DNA of 64,000 nucleotides from Lonicera japonica (lineage: Eukaryota > Streptophyta > Magnoliopsida > Dipsacales > Caprifoliaceae). Below the pieces are notes generated by a model. It searched no databases. It was not told the origin of the DNA and worked only from the letters and a program-made list of their open reading frames with translations. The position numbers were made by a program, and so were the translations under genes. The stretch covers positions 50,573,309-50,637,308 of the forward strand of contig CM038467.1 in the NCBI GenBank assembly GCA_021464415.1, read 5' to 3'. Positions 23,625 to 35,022 of this stretch are shown here, one piece after another (within the stretch, counting starts at the first letter, position 1; every line of letters begins with the position of its first letter).

Positions 23625-24120
23625 CAAAAAATAAAACTATTTTGGCAATAGTAATCAAGATTTAAGATAACAAAACTATCCATTTGAAAGAGTTTTTGAC
23701 CAACCATTATCCTAAGGGCCGATTTTATTTATTTATTTATTTATTGTGGTATGGATTCGTTCTAAATACAAATGCGGTGTGGGGTTTATCCAACTTAGCT
23801 TTATGTAAATTTCGCCTGTTGAACTCAAACCAACCCAATATATAATATTTTTTCCTTTAAATATCATAATAATACGTGAGTGTCGAGGTTGCATAGATTT
23901 GACAATATTATACATGCGGCGTCTTCGAGCTTTCATAGCTAAACTCTCTTCGCAGTCTTGGATTGAGGTTAGATTTATTATATTTGTTGACAGGTCGAAG
24001 TTGAATTTGGCACAACTCGCCCCAAACCCGACCACTAACCATTGTTACACTTACAATTCCTTCCAAAGTAAATTTAATTAATTTTTTTGATGCCGAAGTA
24101 ACAGGCATAAATAGTACATT
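23625..24120. other. Spacer with an unassigned 100-codon frame
   Basis: An open frame exists on the minus strand at 23733-24035. Its product has no recognisable motif or domain, and a (TTTA)n tract lies beside it. It is not called as a gene. Confidence 0.4.
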
Positions 24121-24356
24121 TATAGTCTAGGATACTTGTGGACAAATTGACCAATAATATTAAATATATACTACTACATAATACGCATACATATACTAAA
24201 TATATATTTTTATGTATTTTCGATTTTATATTTGTTCAATTAATTCAAGAGCTAGATCCCAAAACTAAACTAATGCAATTGGTTTTTGAAAAAATAAATC
24301 TAAACTAATCAAATTAATTTTATAATCTTAAGCAAACCAATTTAATAAGATTAGAT
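24121..24356. repeat. Dispersed repeat R3, copy 2
   Basis: Collinear with 11372-11603, with scattered substitutions and small indels. Confidence 0.75.
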
Positions 24357-25419
24357 TATTTTTATTTTTTGGGTTACCCATAATTATGATCACTATAGCA
24401 AAAACATATGAGAAGTTTTTAATACATAACAATAAAGTGGTCTATCCCAGTCAATGCTTGACGTTAACCGTCAAATCAATTTGATTTCTCTTACTTGAGT
24501 ACTGTGTATAAGTAAAGGACATTGGCGCCATCATGCACAGGAAAGCCTACTAAGACTCAGCTGGTTTTTTATGGTATTCAAATTTTTTGAACAACTGTAT
24601 CTGAAACAATTCAAGTATTGGATTTTCTGCTAATTATATTATTTTTTATAACGATTTACTGAACTATTAGACCAATTCTATAGGGTCATGGTATTCAAAC
24701 TTAAATTCATAAAAATATTAACAAGGCAAAGAGTTTTATAAAATTACAAAAGACCACTTGGTATAAACTTAATTTTAATATGGGTCCAAAGTAAACAAGA
24801 TTTTTCCTCTAGACATCTTTACTTTACTCACTATTTCGTTAATAACGCTAGGATATATTGGAAACTCAGGATGTTATTTCGATAAATTTGTCCATTTTCA
24901 CTAAAAACACAATTGAAAATAATGTTCGATATCAAATTAACAACTTTATCAATCAAAATTCGAAATAAAAAACAAATACCAAACCGCGCAATTTATAAGC
25001 ATTTAAGGTTCCCTTTGATTGCAACATGTAAAATGGTAGAAAAGAAAATTGATATTGCTAAGAAGTTGGAAAATAAGTTGATGCATGTTGTGAGAATAAA
25101 TTCATCTCATTGTCATTTTTGTGGGTATGTAACTACCATCCTTTTTTATTTTTTGTGAATTTTTTTTTCATCGCTACCCAAATAATTTTTTTGCATGAAA
25201 AAAAAGTAAAGTGTAAGAGTTAATTCCGCAACATGCCTCAATTTATTTCCGTACTTCTCACAAAAACAATTTTTTTCTTACCATTTTCTATGTTGCTATA
25301 GTTTCAATTCTTGGGTTTTGTTTTCTTAAAAAAGAAATGTCAAAATTAAAGTATCTTTCTTTTTAACTACAATAAAAAAGAAAACCAGCCTCTAGACTCC
25401 TGGTATTTATAGTAGTTAT
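24357..25419. other. AT-rich spacer, no recognisable feature
   Basis: A frame at 24913-25158 (+) has no recognisable motifs. No element ends were seen before the Copia-3 LTR. Confidence 0.5.
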
Positions 25420-25676
25420 TGTTGTAAAAATATTGATATGTGGATGTCCATAAGTAATATTATAAGATACAATTTGTCCTACATTGGAATTGTGGTATGA
25501 ATGAGGAGATTACCTCATAGTATATATAGTGTAACTTGTCCCACATTGATTTTGTAGAGAAGTAAGGAGGTTAGCTCTTAATATAAATAGAGCTAACCCC
25601 TACCCATATTAAATATCAGTTGAATAATAAGATTTCTCTTATTATCTTCTTTCTTTCTCTTTCTATTATTTTAACA
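25420..25676 (+). repeat. Copia-3 5' LTR
   Basis: TGTTGTAAAAATATTG...ATTATTTTAACA. A TATAAATAGAG motif near 25584 is the likely TATA box of the element. Confidence 0.92.
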
Positions 25677-25959
25677 CGTTATCAGTACGACTGCTCTACA
25701 GTCAATTGGAGGCCATTGCGAAAGCAGGACACCATAGTTAAAATTTTTCCTTCTTCTTGAAGGTCGGTCATGCGAAAGCATACCACCATAGTTTAAAATT
25801 TATATTTCTTCTTCTTAGAGGCCAACTTAATATCAAATATCGTAATTTCTTCAAACAGGTCAAATTTATTATTATTATTTTTCTTTTATAATATTGCAAT
25901 TTTTGTTGTTTGTTTTATATTATTATTATAGATTTTAAATATTCTATGTTATAAATAAT

Positions 25960-26420
25960 CCGGACCTAAAGTTCAATGATTTAATTTTTAGGACCTGAAA
26001 TTTATAATCTTTATTAACTTGGATCCAAAGTTCAACGAATTATATTTTTGGAACCTGAAGTTCCCTATTTATTATTATGGACCAGAAGATCCATAATTTA
26101 TATTTGGGACATGAAGTTCCCTATTTAATATTATAGACCCGAAGATCCATAATTTATTTTTGGGACCTGAAGTTCTCTATTTATTATTATGGACCCGAAG
26201 ATCTATAATTTATATTTGGGGCCTAAATTTTCACATTCATTATTCTGGATCTAAAGATCTATGATTTATATTTGAAGTCAAAAGTTTTTATTTTATTTAG
26301 AGATATGAAGTTCTCTAAATTTGGACCTAAAGTTTTATAATAATTATTTTGGATCTGAAGTTCTGTAGTCATAAATTTGGATCTGAAGTTCCATAGTCAT
26401 AAATTTAGACCTGAAGTTCT
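25960..26420 (+). repeat. Degenerate tandem repeats in Copia-3 leader
   Basis: Units of about 56 bases recur, built from two half-units of the type GGACCTGAAGTTCC...TATTTATTATTAT and GGACCCGAAGATCC...ATAATTTAT. The regular core is 26040-26290, fading on both sides. Confidence 0.8.
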
Positions 26421-27493
26421 AATAACAATATGCCTCAATAATTAAATCTGAAATTTTGATATAAGAGGATATTGAATTAAAGTCCCATGAATTTGATAAC
26501 CTAAATTTAGGCCTGGAGTCCCACATAACTATTAAATTCGTATTTAGTTAAAATTATATATAAGCATGCCGTTGTTATATTATTTCTCATTTGAACTTAA
26601 TAATATTCTTATTCTACCACTTCTCTATAATTGCTCAAAGTAGTCAAATAAAGTATGACAAACATAATAGATCATCTTATAAGATTAGAATTTTCAGGCT
26701 CGAAGTTTTTTTTATAAAACAAAAAGGTTTATTATTTCTTATGAATCCGAAGTTTCATATTTAATCAAGAACCTGCAATTCGTTATTTTTTATGAGCCTA
26801 AAGTCTCATAAGATAAAGTATCAGCTCTTAACTTTATACGTCATTAATTTATACATACATAAAAATGACTTATTAGTTCTGTAACATCCCGTGTTTCGTT
26901 TTCGAATTAATCATTTTCTTAAGCCCGGTTAAGGCTTAATCTCCGTTAGGGCATTTACTTTTGGTTTCGAACCCTTTTTAGTTGATTCAACACTTTTAGC
27001 ATATCATATTAGGTATCTTGAGTCTTCGGGAACAATCATTTTGTAATTCGGGAGGTTCGAATTGAAATCAAGATATTAATTGCGCGTTTCTACTTTACGC
27101 GATTAACTAATTTTTTCGCTAACTTTGAGATATCGTAGTTTCTCCGTTTCTTATCCGATTAAGTCCACGTTTATGCGTATGTCTAGATTTTTATCCTATC
27201 TACAACTTTAGTGTTTTGACCGAAAGCCAATTCATGCTCCTCGTTGGTCAAAACAGTGTACGAAGTAGGTCGGTCAACAAAATCTGATCGTTCGGCAACG
27301 TCCTGGCAGAGCTCCATCTTTGACGAATTTCTGGGAATTATCCATCCATAATTTGGGAAAACTTCCTCTTAAGAAGTTGTAGATCTTTGAAATACCTTTC
27401 CGTGGACATAAAGATCACCCAAATCGGAGTTCCGAGCTAAAAGTTATGACCGAAATACAAATAGTGCTCCAGACCTAAAAGTGCTAAAGCGCG

Positions 27494-27526
27494 GACCGGT
27501 ATGGCATTTTTGTGGACCGGTCCGGC
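27494..27526. repeat. Palindrome pair in LTR E
   Basis: The perfect palindrome GGACCGGTCC (27514-27523) and a partial copy, GGACCGGTAT (27494-27503), are separated by 10 bases. Confidence 0.9.
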
Positions 27527-28797
27527 AGCAAATCTGGGCCCGTCCAGAACACTTTAAAGCGTCATTTTCATCCCCTTTTGTCACAATTTCGACCTCAACT
27601 CTTAGAACACCCTAGAGAGAGTTGAGAGCTTATTTTTAGGAGGTGTTTGAGCAATCATTGGGCATCCATCCTCCATACTCTAAATCTCCACCAAATCATC
27701 CCTAACCCATCACTATTCATCATCTTCCTCATCCTCCATTGATGGAGCTTGAAGCTATTTTGGGGATATTCGAAATCGACTTGATTCGGCTCAATCCAAT
27801 GCTTAATTTTCGAAGTTAAAGCTTCAATAAGGTGGGAATCTCCCATTTTCTCTCATTCTTTGAATTTACTCCTTGCTAGAGAGATAATGTAGCCTTTCGG
27901 TATCAAAATCACCATTTTCTCAGCAAACGTTAGGATAAATTCGTATTTTTATGATCTGAGCTTGCATTTAGTTGTTTACAACACTAATTTTGATGAATGT
28001 CAAGGTTGATTATCATGAATATTGGTATTTATGGACTGTTTTGTGATTTTGGTACCGAAATTACTAGAAATCAACCCATGTACATCTAATACTCACTAAA
28101 CTACATGTTTTTCTTAAATTTCCAGAATATTATGCCTCTAAATACATGATTATAGCCTGTAGTTAGATATGCATGTGGTGATTTGTGAATTTTCTAAGGT
28201 GTAGTGTTACCCCCACTTGCTAGTTTGGATTAAACTCATGAAATTGGACGATTTTGGCAAATGTTAATACAAGGCATGGATAATATGAGCATGTAAATTA
28301 AATTCTGAATATACATAGTATTTCATTGTCTCTTAAATTATGTTTAGACATGTTAATTGGTGGGTTGTTGCCTTACCAAGTGGTCTAGAATTACATCAAA
28401 TTCGTTTTCACTTGAAATGACATAGATTGAATGAAGAGTATAAGTAAAGGTGCAATGCATAACTTATACAAATCTGAGAATTTTGATCATTAATTGATGG
28501 TTTTATACTAAATGATGGTGTTGGTCCTTTTTCAAGGTTATACAAAAGAACTTTGTTGGAAAATTTTCCAAATATAGTATATTTAACCCATGAATTTGTG
28601 TTTGTATTATTATTGTGAAGCTAAGGAATTTGTTCATGAGAATTATTGAGATTTTGTCCTAACTTTATTCATGGGTTATTACTATTTTAATTATTAAAAT
28701 AAATCCCTGGGCATTACTACTACCGTTCGATATGATATATTGAGATTGTTGGAACCGGATAAGCACCGGTATAGAAATGCTTGTAATACATTATTTG

Positions 28798-28871
28798 CAC
28801 AGACCCATGGGAAGATAGGGTGCCATAGATCTGGTTACCAGTGCACAGACCCACGGTAAAGGTGGGGTGCG
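28798..28871 (+). repeat. Short tandem duplication in LTR E
   Basis: GCACAGACCCAYGG followed by GGGTGC or GGGGTGC occurs twice, at about 28798 and 28842. Confidence 0.7.
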
Positions 28872-29602
28872 TTTGTGAGTATCTTATTCCGTCTGATATC
28901 GGTATTAGGTCGAGGAGGAGGAGGAGGTGGGTGAATTGTGTTCTGAGCAGTACAATGGGATTGTACCTTGGGATATGGTTGTTTGAGGTAGGTCAGTATG
29001 CCGGGGCGGATCAACTTATTTTTAATTGTATAAATCATTGACTATTTTACAAGCTGAACTTTTATAACTACTGTTCTATAACATGAAGTTTGTAGATATT
29101 GGTTTCTTGCATATGCATTGCATTTTTCCCTTCCCCTATGGTTCCCACTGGGCCAGCACTGGCTCATTCCCTCATTTCTCATTGCAGGTATTTCTTGTAG
29201 CTTTCTGTTGCGTTCACGGGGAAGAGTGCGGGATTTTCGTAGTCCTCTGATACCATGAGTCGTGTTTAGTATTCTTCTAGTTATTGGGCATTAACTGCAT
29301 GTATCATGTGTCTATTTAATTTGTAAAGAGATGATTATTAATTATTTTTACTTTGGAAAAACAATTGGGATTTGTATTATAATATTTTTCTTTTCCATGA
29401 AGGATTTGAACTTGTAAAGTTGTATTCTTTAAATTTTTCAACAGGATTGGTATATTGTATATACAGAGGCATCATGCCGAATTTTCGTGAAATTTTAGAA
29501 TTTTATACTATGTTGCATTTAATCTTATTAATTTGCCTATATTTTTAACTGTTATTAAAGACAGCATCCGTTAACTCCTGCTTTTAAAGGCGGGTTGTTA
29601 CA

Positions 29603-30500
29603 AGTTCTTTGGCAATTCGTGAAAGATGGGTATGACCACCAAAAGATGGTCATCATGCCAACACTCGTAATAAATAGATTGAATTTATGGCAATCTAACT
29701 CTTTTATTTTCGATTCTTTACTCCTGAAGAAGCACTTTTAAAGACTCCCCGTCTATTATGCCTTGAACATGCTCCAGAAGTAGCACTATCAAGATTATTG
29801 TTTTTCAAGTGTTCTAGACAAGTTCGTTGTCTCAAAAAAAAGAGGTGGATAATAGTTTTCCTCTACTAGAGGTAAACATAGTAACTGCCCCAGCAGAGGT
29901 AGAAACAAAAAATTATTATAAAATTCAAGAATCACCTAAAGTGGTTTATTAAGAAATGTCTAACCATAAATCATAACCATATATCAAAATATGTGGTACT
30001 TAAATACAAGATCACTATTAACAATGTCAAAACACTTATACTGAATGGGGAGATCTTGATGAGTATATATTTAATCGATATCATATAATTGAAATTATTT
30101 TTATGAAATTGTTGATTGCATTCCTCTTGATGAAGAGGCTTTTGATGAGAAGTTGAGAGTAAAAACTAATCTAGGTCCAAAAGACCTAAATTATCATTTA
30201 TTTATGATTTTTTTATTTAAAGGTATGGATTATGGATTGCATAATACACTTGTCAGATGGTGTCATAGTATATGCTATTATTGAAAAATTAGAAGTTTTT
30301 CAATGAGTTGGTGCTTAATATATACACAAAGTATTCACTATAGCTGGACTTGTACAAAAGATTGAAGGCTCTAGAAGAGTCTATATAATGTTACCAAATA
30401 GTACCAACATATTCATTAAAGATTATTATTATCAAGTAGTTCCCGAAGAAACTTGCTTAGCTTTAATGAGTATCATATTGAAATAGATAGTGAATGTAAC
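29603..30500 (+). pseudogene. Copia-3 gag remnant
   Basis: The reading LWQFVKDGYDHQKMVIMP right after solo LTR E matches the LWxxLKxRYDHQKTVIxP signature of Copia gag. Stops interrupt it shortly after. The segment to ~30500 is assigned by position only. Confidence 0.7.
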
Positions 30501-31229
30501 AATGAATTACTATGCATTATTAACTAGTGTTGGGAACTAGAAGCTCACACTAGAATCATTATTACTTTCTCCTCGGGTCTCTATTGCACAATATTGTGCA
30601 CCGTTACTAGTGTTAAGAGCCAGAAGCTCCCACTAGAAAAATCAAGTATTTTCTCATCGAGTGTCTATTATACAATACTTTTTAGTGTTGAACCACTTTC
30701 CACTATGAGTCAAAAGCTCAAGCCGAGCTAAAAGTCCAAAAATTTAGTTATCTCAAAAATTTCAACACTTTGCATGATAGTTAAGCATCTTAGAAGTACA
30801 ATATTAAGAAAAATAATAAACAATTCTTAAGGGTACAAGTTGACAAATTAAGAATTTATCATAGTAAATATGTATTTTTTCTACCTTTTATTTACAAAGG
30901 TAAACTTTTTACTAAATTATTTTATTTAAATTTTTTTATGGATTGACATTTTTTTTGAAAAAATCTAAGATGATATTTGTCCCTCTGTAGATCCTCCAAG
31001 ACCATAGACACTTATTGATATGTAAGTTTTTTTCATTCTACTATATATTATTTTTGCAAGTTTATTAATTAACATTGAGAAACTTAACTTAGGACTTAAT
31101 TTTTTTTTACAAGCTTGTCATGCAAATTTAAAAATACGACTACTAAATTTAATTTGCCTAAAGTTAGTTGTGTTACGTATATATGCTTTGATCCATTTTT
31201 AATAATCCCGTATTTAAAACCATGAAAGG

Positions 31230-31660
31230 AGATGTGTTTATTATACGTTTTGCAAATTATCACCTTGATGAGAAAGTATTCCCGCCGTTAGGGGGAGGTA
31301 AGAAAGTTTCTATAGAACTATCTGTTCCAGAAGAACGGCAAGAATTATAATGGAACAATCCCACTATGTCTGATTTCTCATCTAGACCCACGTACATCAC
31401 AATATAAGAAGGTACGAAGACTAGTGTTTTGCGAAAAATTGCAAACACTTTACCAATTGATTTAATTATGCAGTAAAATGCAACAAAGTTATATGTGCCA
31501 GCTATAAATGCAGTTGCCATAATTAGTGTACATACAGGACATTTTCAAAATATGGCAATTAATGAATCTATATCACGCCAGAAGCATGGCAGACCTATAG
31601 GTTCCAAAGATTCAACTCCCTAGAAGAGGACATCTGAGTAATCATGCCCTAAGAACACTC
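31230..31660 (+). pseudogene. Copia-3 integrase C-terminal remnant
   Basis: The plus strand reads DEKVFPPLGGGKK, then PEERQEL, FSSRPTYI and AINAVA. It ends with QNMAINESISRQKHGRPIGS and KDSTP, the typical integrase-to-RT linker of this Copia lineage. In-frame stops are present. Confidence 0.87.
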
Positions 31661-32499
31661 CTGAAGAGGTTCCTTATTTCATTGAAGAAGAGGTTATGAG
31701 AAAATACACTCTCTTTAAGGGCCCAGAAGTGGCCATTGTCTTGAAAAAGACGCAAGTCCCTGAAAAGACTACATAAGCCCCTGAAGAGGCGTTAGTATAA
31801 AATAATAAAGAGATCTCAATATTTAATAAGAGAGATGTGGAATAAAAAATAAAATGTCATCGATGACTTATTTGCATATACAGTAACTACTAGAATATCA
31901 AAGGGCAATGATAATAATAATAATACATAACCACATACAATAAAAAAATGTCAACAAAGAAAAAAAAATGGCCAAATGAGAAATTGCCATTAAGGTAGAA
32001 TTTGAGTCTGTAAATGAATGTGGTATATTTGGACCTATAGTATGAACTCCAAATAGATATTAACAGTTTTTGTTATAAATAGGTATTCGTAAGAAAATTA
32101 AATAATAATAATAAAATCACGAGACACAAGGCACAACTTGTGACACAAAGTTTCCTACAGAAACTTGGGATTTATTATGAGCATTGTATTCCCCTGATTA
32201 TAGATCCAATATATAAATTTTAAGTATCTTATAATTAGCTTAGTAGTTGTAGAAATACTATATATGAGACTTAAATATGTTGAAATTGCTAATTATACGG
32301 GGACTTAGACTCTAACATATATTTATGTGAAAATCCTAGAATGATTAACTTTGAGTACGTACTCGATAAAACTAAGACACTAATTGTATGGACTTATCTA
32401 TTCCAGAAGAATGCAATACAAATCAATTCTAGAAGAATGCGATACAATCATTTTAGCAAAGATTTGTCTAAAGAATGAAATAGAAACAATCTCATTTGT

Positions 32500-32877
32500 T
32501 ATGTGGATACACTAATCGAGACTCCTGAAGAGTTTGAGAAAACTGTTACTTATTTGATGAAGGAATTTAAAATGAAATGCATTGGAAAAATGAAATTTTA
32601 TCTTGACTTATAGATCAAGGCATTCCCATAATTGTCTGGTCTTTATATGAAAATTCATACCGTTTTAAAGAAGAAGATGAAGAAGTATTGGTCCCGAAGT
32701 ACCATACTTAAGTGCAATTGCTACTTATCACAATGCACCAAACTGGACATTCCCTTCTTTATTAACTTGCTCAGTATATATATATATAGTTTTGCACCAA
32801 CTAAACAACACCAAATATGTATCAAACATATCATCGGATATCCACGAGGAACTACTAATTTTATTTCATGCATATAA
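32500..32877 (+). pseudogene. Copia-3 RT C-terminal and connection remnant
   Basis: At 32500 the active-site motif reads YVDT in place of YVDD, followed by LIETPEEFEKTVTYLM and KEFKMKCIGKMKFYLDL and a stop. A further piece (FAPTKQHQICIKHIIGYPRG) corresponds to the connection before RNase H. Confidence 0.85.
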
Positions 32878-32879
32878 CT

Positions 32880-33340
32880 CTTATGATTCTAAGTTAATAG
32901 GTTATGCTGATCCAAGATGACTTTTTGATTATCATAAGGTATGATCTCAATTACATTCAGTATTTATTAGTACTAATGTTGTTATTTCTAATTGGTAATT
33001 TCTTCTAACCACTTTGAAATTTAGCTCTTCATGTAACTAATCAGAAATATATATGATTAAGATCCTTACTTCAGCATATTCGTAATTCTTGTTAGTTGTA
33101 TTATATTATAGATATTTTGAGCATTATCTATGAAGATAATGGAGCGTGTATAGCACATTTTTAAAAAAGTTTCAAATTGACATATATGAGACATGTTTCA
33201 CATGAGCATTAGAAGAACACAAAGATTGAAGTCGATTAATCCACTTAATGACAACTTAGTAAAGTTTACTCATGTGGTGATTGTTGAAGCCGATATTCCA
33301 AAAATCAGTTTACGAGATTGTTATGATTTGACTTTATCAT
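32880..33340 (+). pseudogene. Copia-3 RNase H remnant
   Basis: GYADPR, stop, LFDYHK near 32900 corresponds to the GYADAGYLSDPHK motif. A later D-NGACIAHF piece (about 33140) corresponds to DNAACIxQ. Decay is heavy. Confidence 0.7.
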
Positions 33341-33439
33341 CAAATTAAATGTAATTGTCGTCATGAGGGGGAGTAAATAATCAGGGGCGGCATCCTGAAG
33401 TATGCTACATAATATTTGCACGATGTATTCTTTTTTCTT

Positions 33440-33620
33440 TAACTAAGTTTTGTCCCATTGAGTTTTCCTAGTAAAAGTTTTAACGAGGCAGCATACTGTG
33501 CATTTTATGCCGATTAAATGATATAGAAGAATGTTGTACTCTTTTTCCTTCACTTTGGTTTGTTTCGACTGGGGTTTTCTTTAGGAAGGTTTTAATGAGG
33601 CAACTGTCATTGAATTGTGG
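33440..33620 (+). repeat. Duplicated motif before the Copia-3 polypurine tract
   Basis: Two units share TTTG...CTTT...AAGTTTTGTCCCATTGAGTTTTCC or the equivalent, followed by GTTTTAAYGAGGCA. They are the sense-strand counterpart of the triplications in Copia-1 and Copia-2. Confidence 0.65.
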
Positions 33621-33947
33621 CATAATAGACATCCAAAGGAGAGTCTTGCAAAAATATTGATATATAAATGTCCATAAGTAATATTGTAAGATATAATTTG
33701 TCCCACATTAGAATTGTGGTATGAATAAGGAGATTAGATCATAGTATATATAGTTGTGAACACCCCAATCCACGACTCTCGTGTGAACCTGATTTTCAAA
33801 ACAAGCATTTCGCATCAAGTCTTGAGTCGCCATGCATATAGAAGACCGTTAAGAAAAACCTCGATTTTCAAGCGCGTTAGGAATCTACCGCAACCTTGTC
33901 GCCACTTCGCTTACTAGGACGGGGATTGACCTGTTGGCTCATACCCT

Positions 33948-33998
33948 AGCCGCACGGTTGGCTCCCAACCGTACAGCTGGCTCCTAGCCGCGCGGCTA
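33948..33998. repeat. Palindrome cluster in LTR F
   Basis: The perfect 14-base TAGCCGCGCGGCTA (33985-33998) is preceded by related arms AGCCGCACGGTTGGCT and CAACCGTACAGCTGG. All lie within 80 bases upstream of the TATA box. Confidence 0.9.
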
Positions 33999-34026
33999 CC
34001 TAGGCCATTTTTCTGCATTTTCTCCC

Positions 34027-34034
34027 TATAAATA
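34027..34034 (+). promoter_or_regulatory. TATA box of LTR F
   Basis: TATAAATA followed by GGACC. The same context is at 48444-48451 in LTR I. Confidence 0.7.
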
Positions 34035-35022
34035 GGACCTTTGAACTCTCATTTGAGGCATCAACACTGAATAGTGTTTTTAGGGAGTAGAAACTTTGTC
34101 AAGATCACTATAGAGTTTTTTTAGAGAGAGAAAATTCTAGAGAGAGTTTTTAGAGAGAGAAAGTTAGAGAGAGAAGGCTCTAGAGAGAGAAAGAAGCAAA
34201 CAAGCAGTCGTCGGTCTTCTTCAAGCGCTTCAGGTACGTCTTTCTACAACCTTTCTGAATTTCAATACTGCATTTCAATATCCGTTTTAATACATAAAAT
34301 TAGATAACTTGCAAAGAAGTTCATTGCTTTCAAATAAATCCTTTCTAAATTTTACAAGAAAATCTAAAATCCGTTTTGACACGTTTTTAAAACAAACTAA
34401 AAATACAAAAACAGTTTCCAAACAAGTGGAACTACGAGACTCTGATTTCATTCTACGAATGAATACGTAGACTCTCGCAAAGCTCGAGTCTGATTTCAAA
34501 ATACTGTTTTAAACTAAATGTATCCGAAAAGGACTATTCTAGAAACTATTCAAACTACTTGCAAGATATCTAAAATAGGAATTAAATACATGATCCATTA
34601 AGAGACCGAAAGGGCGAATTGGGTTCCTAACACCTTCCCAATTCGTAACGTAGTTCCCGAACCCTAGCAAAGTAAATTTTTAAATGAATCTCTGGTTTTA
34701 AACGTATGAACGATAATTCGTTTCGAATTGTCCTTCGTACGATCTTTTGTTTGTTTTCTCGTAAAACAAACTGGCGACTCTACAAAACACCCATTTTTCT
34801 TAAAACAATCGAAAACCGAGAACGAGGATTCTCTTCTCTCGGGGGTCGGGGGTCCGAATTCTCACAATAGTGTAACTTGTCCTACATTGATTTTGCAGAA
34901 GAGTAATGAGGTTAGCTCTTAATATAAATAGAGGTTTCCCCTACTCATATTAAATATCAGTTGAATAATAAGATTTCTCTTATTATCTTCTTTCTTTCTC
35001 TCTCTATTATTTCAACAGTTAC

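Larger units (their letters stand above)
26880..29602 (+). mobile_element. Solo LTR E (Gypsy-like, 2723 bp), TSD AGTTC, nested in Copia-3 gag
   Basis: It runs from TGTAACATCCCGTG to GGCGGGTTGTTACA, flanked by AGTTC at 26875-26879 and 29603-29607. The start and U3 are homologous to LTR A and, inverted, to LTR J. The gag reading frame of Copia-3 continues from one side of the insertion to the other. The U3 palindrome GGACCGGTCC is at 27514-27523. TGTAACA...TGTTACA termini are typical of Ty3/Gypsy (Tekay/Del-like); the lineage is inferred. Confidence 0.93.
33755..34866 (+). mobile_element. Solo LTR F (1112 bp), TSD ATAGT, nested in Copia-3 3' LTR
   Basis: It runs from TGTGAACACCCCAATCC to GGGTCCGAATTCTCACA with ATAGT at 33750-33754 and 34867-34871. 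The intact 5' LTR of Copia-3 supplies the uninterrupted sequence, confirming the insertion point. It is closely related to solo LTR I and, more distantly, to LTR C. TATAAATAGG is at 34027. The palindromes in U3 are GC-rich (TAGCCGCGCGGCTA, 33985-33998). Confidence 0.95.
25420..35017 (+). mobile_element. Copia-3: complete but decayed Ty1/Copia element, TSD GTTAT/GTTAC, with two nested solo LTRs
   Basis: The 5' LTR is 25420-25676 (257 bp). The 3' LTR is 33644-35017, also 257 bp once nested LTR F and its duplicate are removed. The two differ at about 8% of sites by eye. The flanks are GTTAT (25415-25419) and GTTAC (35018-35022), one base apart. CGTTATCAGTACG follows the 5' LTR at the primer-binding position, and CAAAGGAGAG precedes the 3' LTR. 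Gag, integrase, RT and RNase H remnants run left to right with many stops. Net length without insertions is about 5.75 kb. Confidence 0.92.
33644..35017 (+). repeat. Copia-3 3' LTR, split by solo LTR F
   Basis: LTR parts at 33644-33754 and 34872-35017 together align with 25420-25676. The expected initial TG appears as TC. Confidence 0.9.

Noticed and set aside
23733..24035. 100-codon minus-strand frame
   Set aside because: No recognisable domain, no start context or promoter evidence, and it overlaps other frames of similar length on the opposite strand.
31260..31520. 86-codon minus-strand frame, partly similar to the plus-strand frame at 17840-18157
   Set aside because: Both are antisense to the same integrase C-terminal region of oppositely oriented Copia elements, which explains the resemblance.
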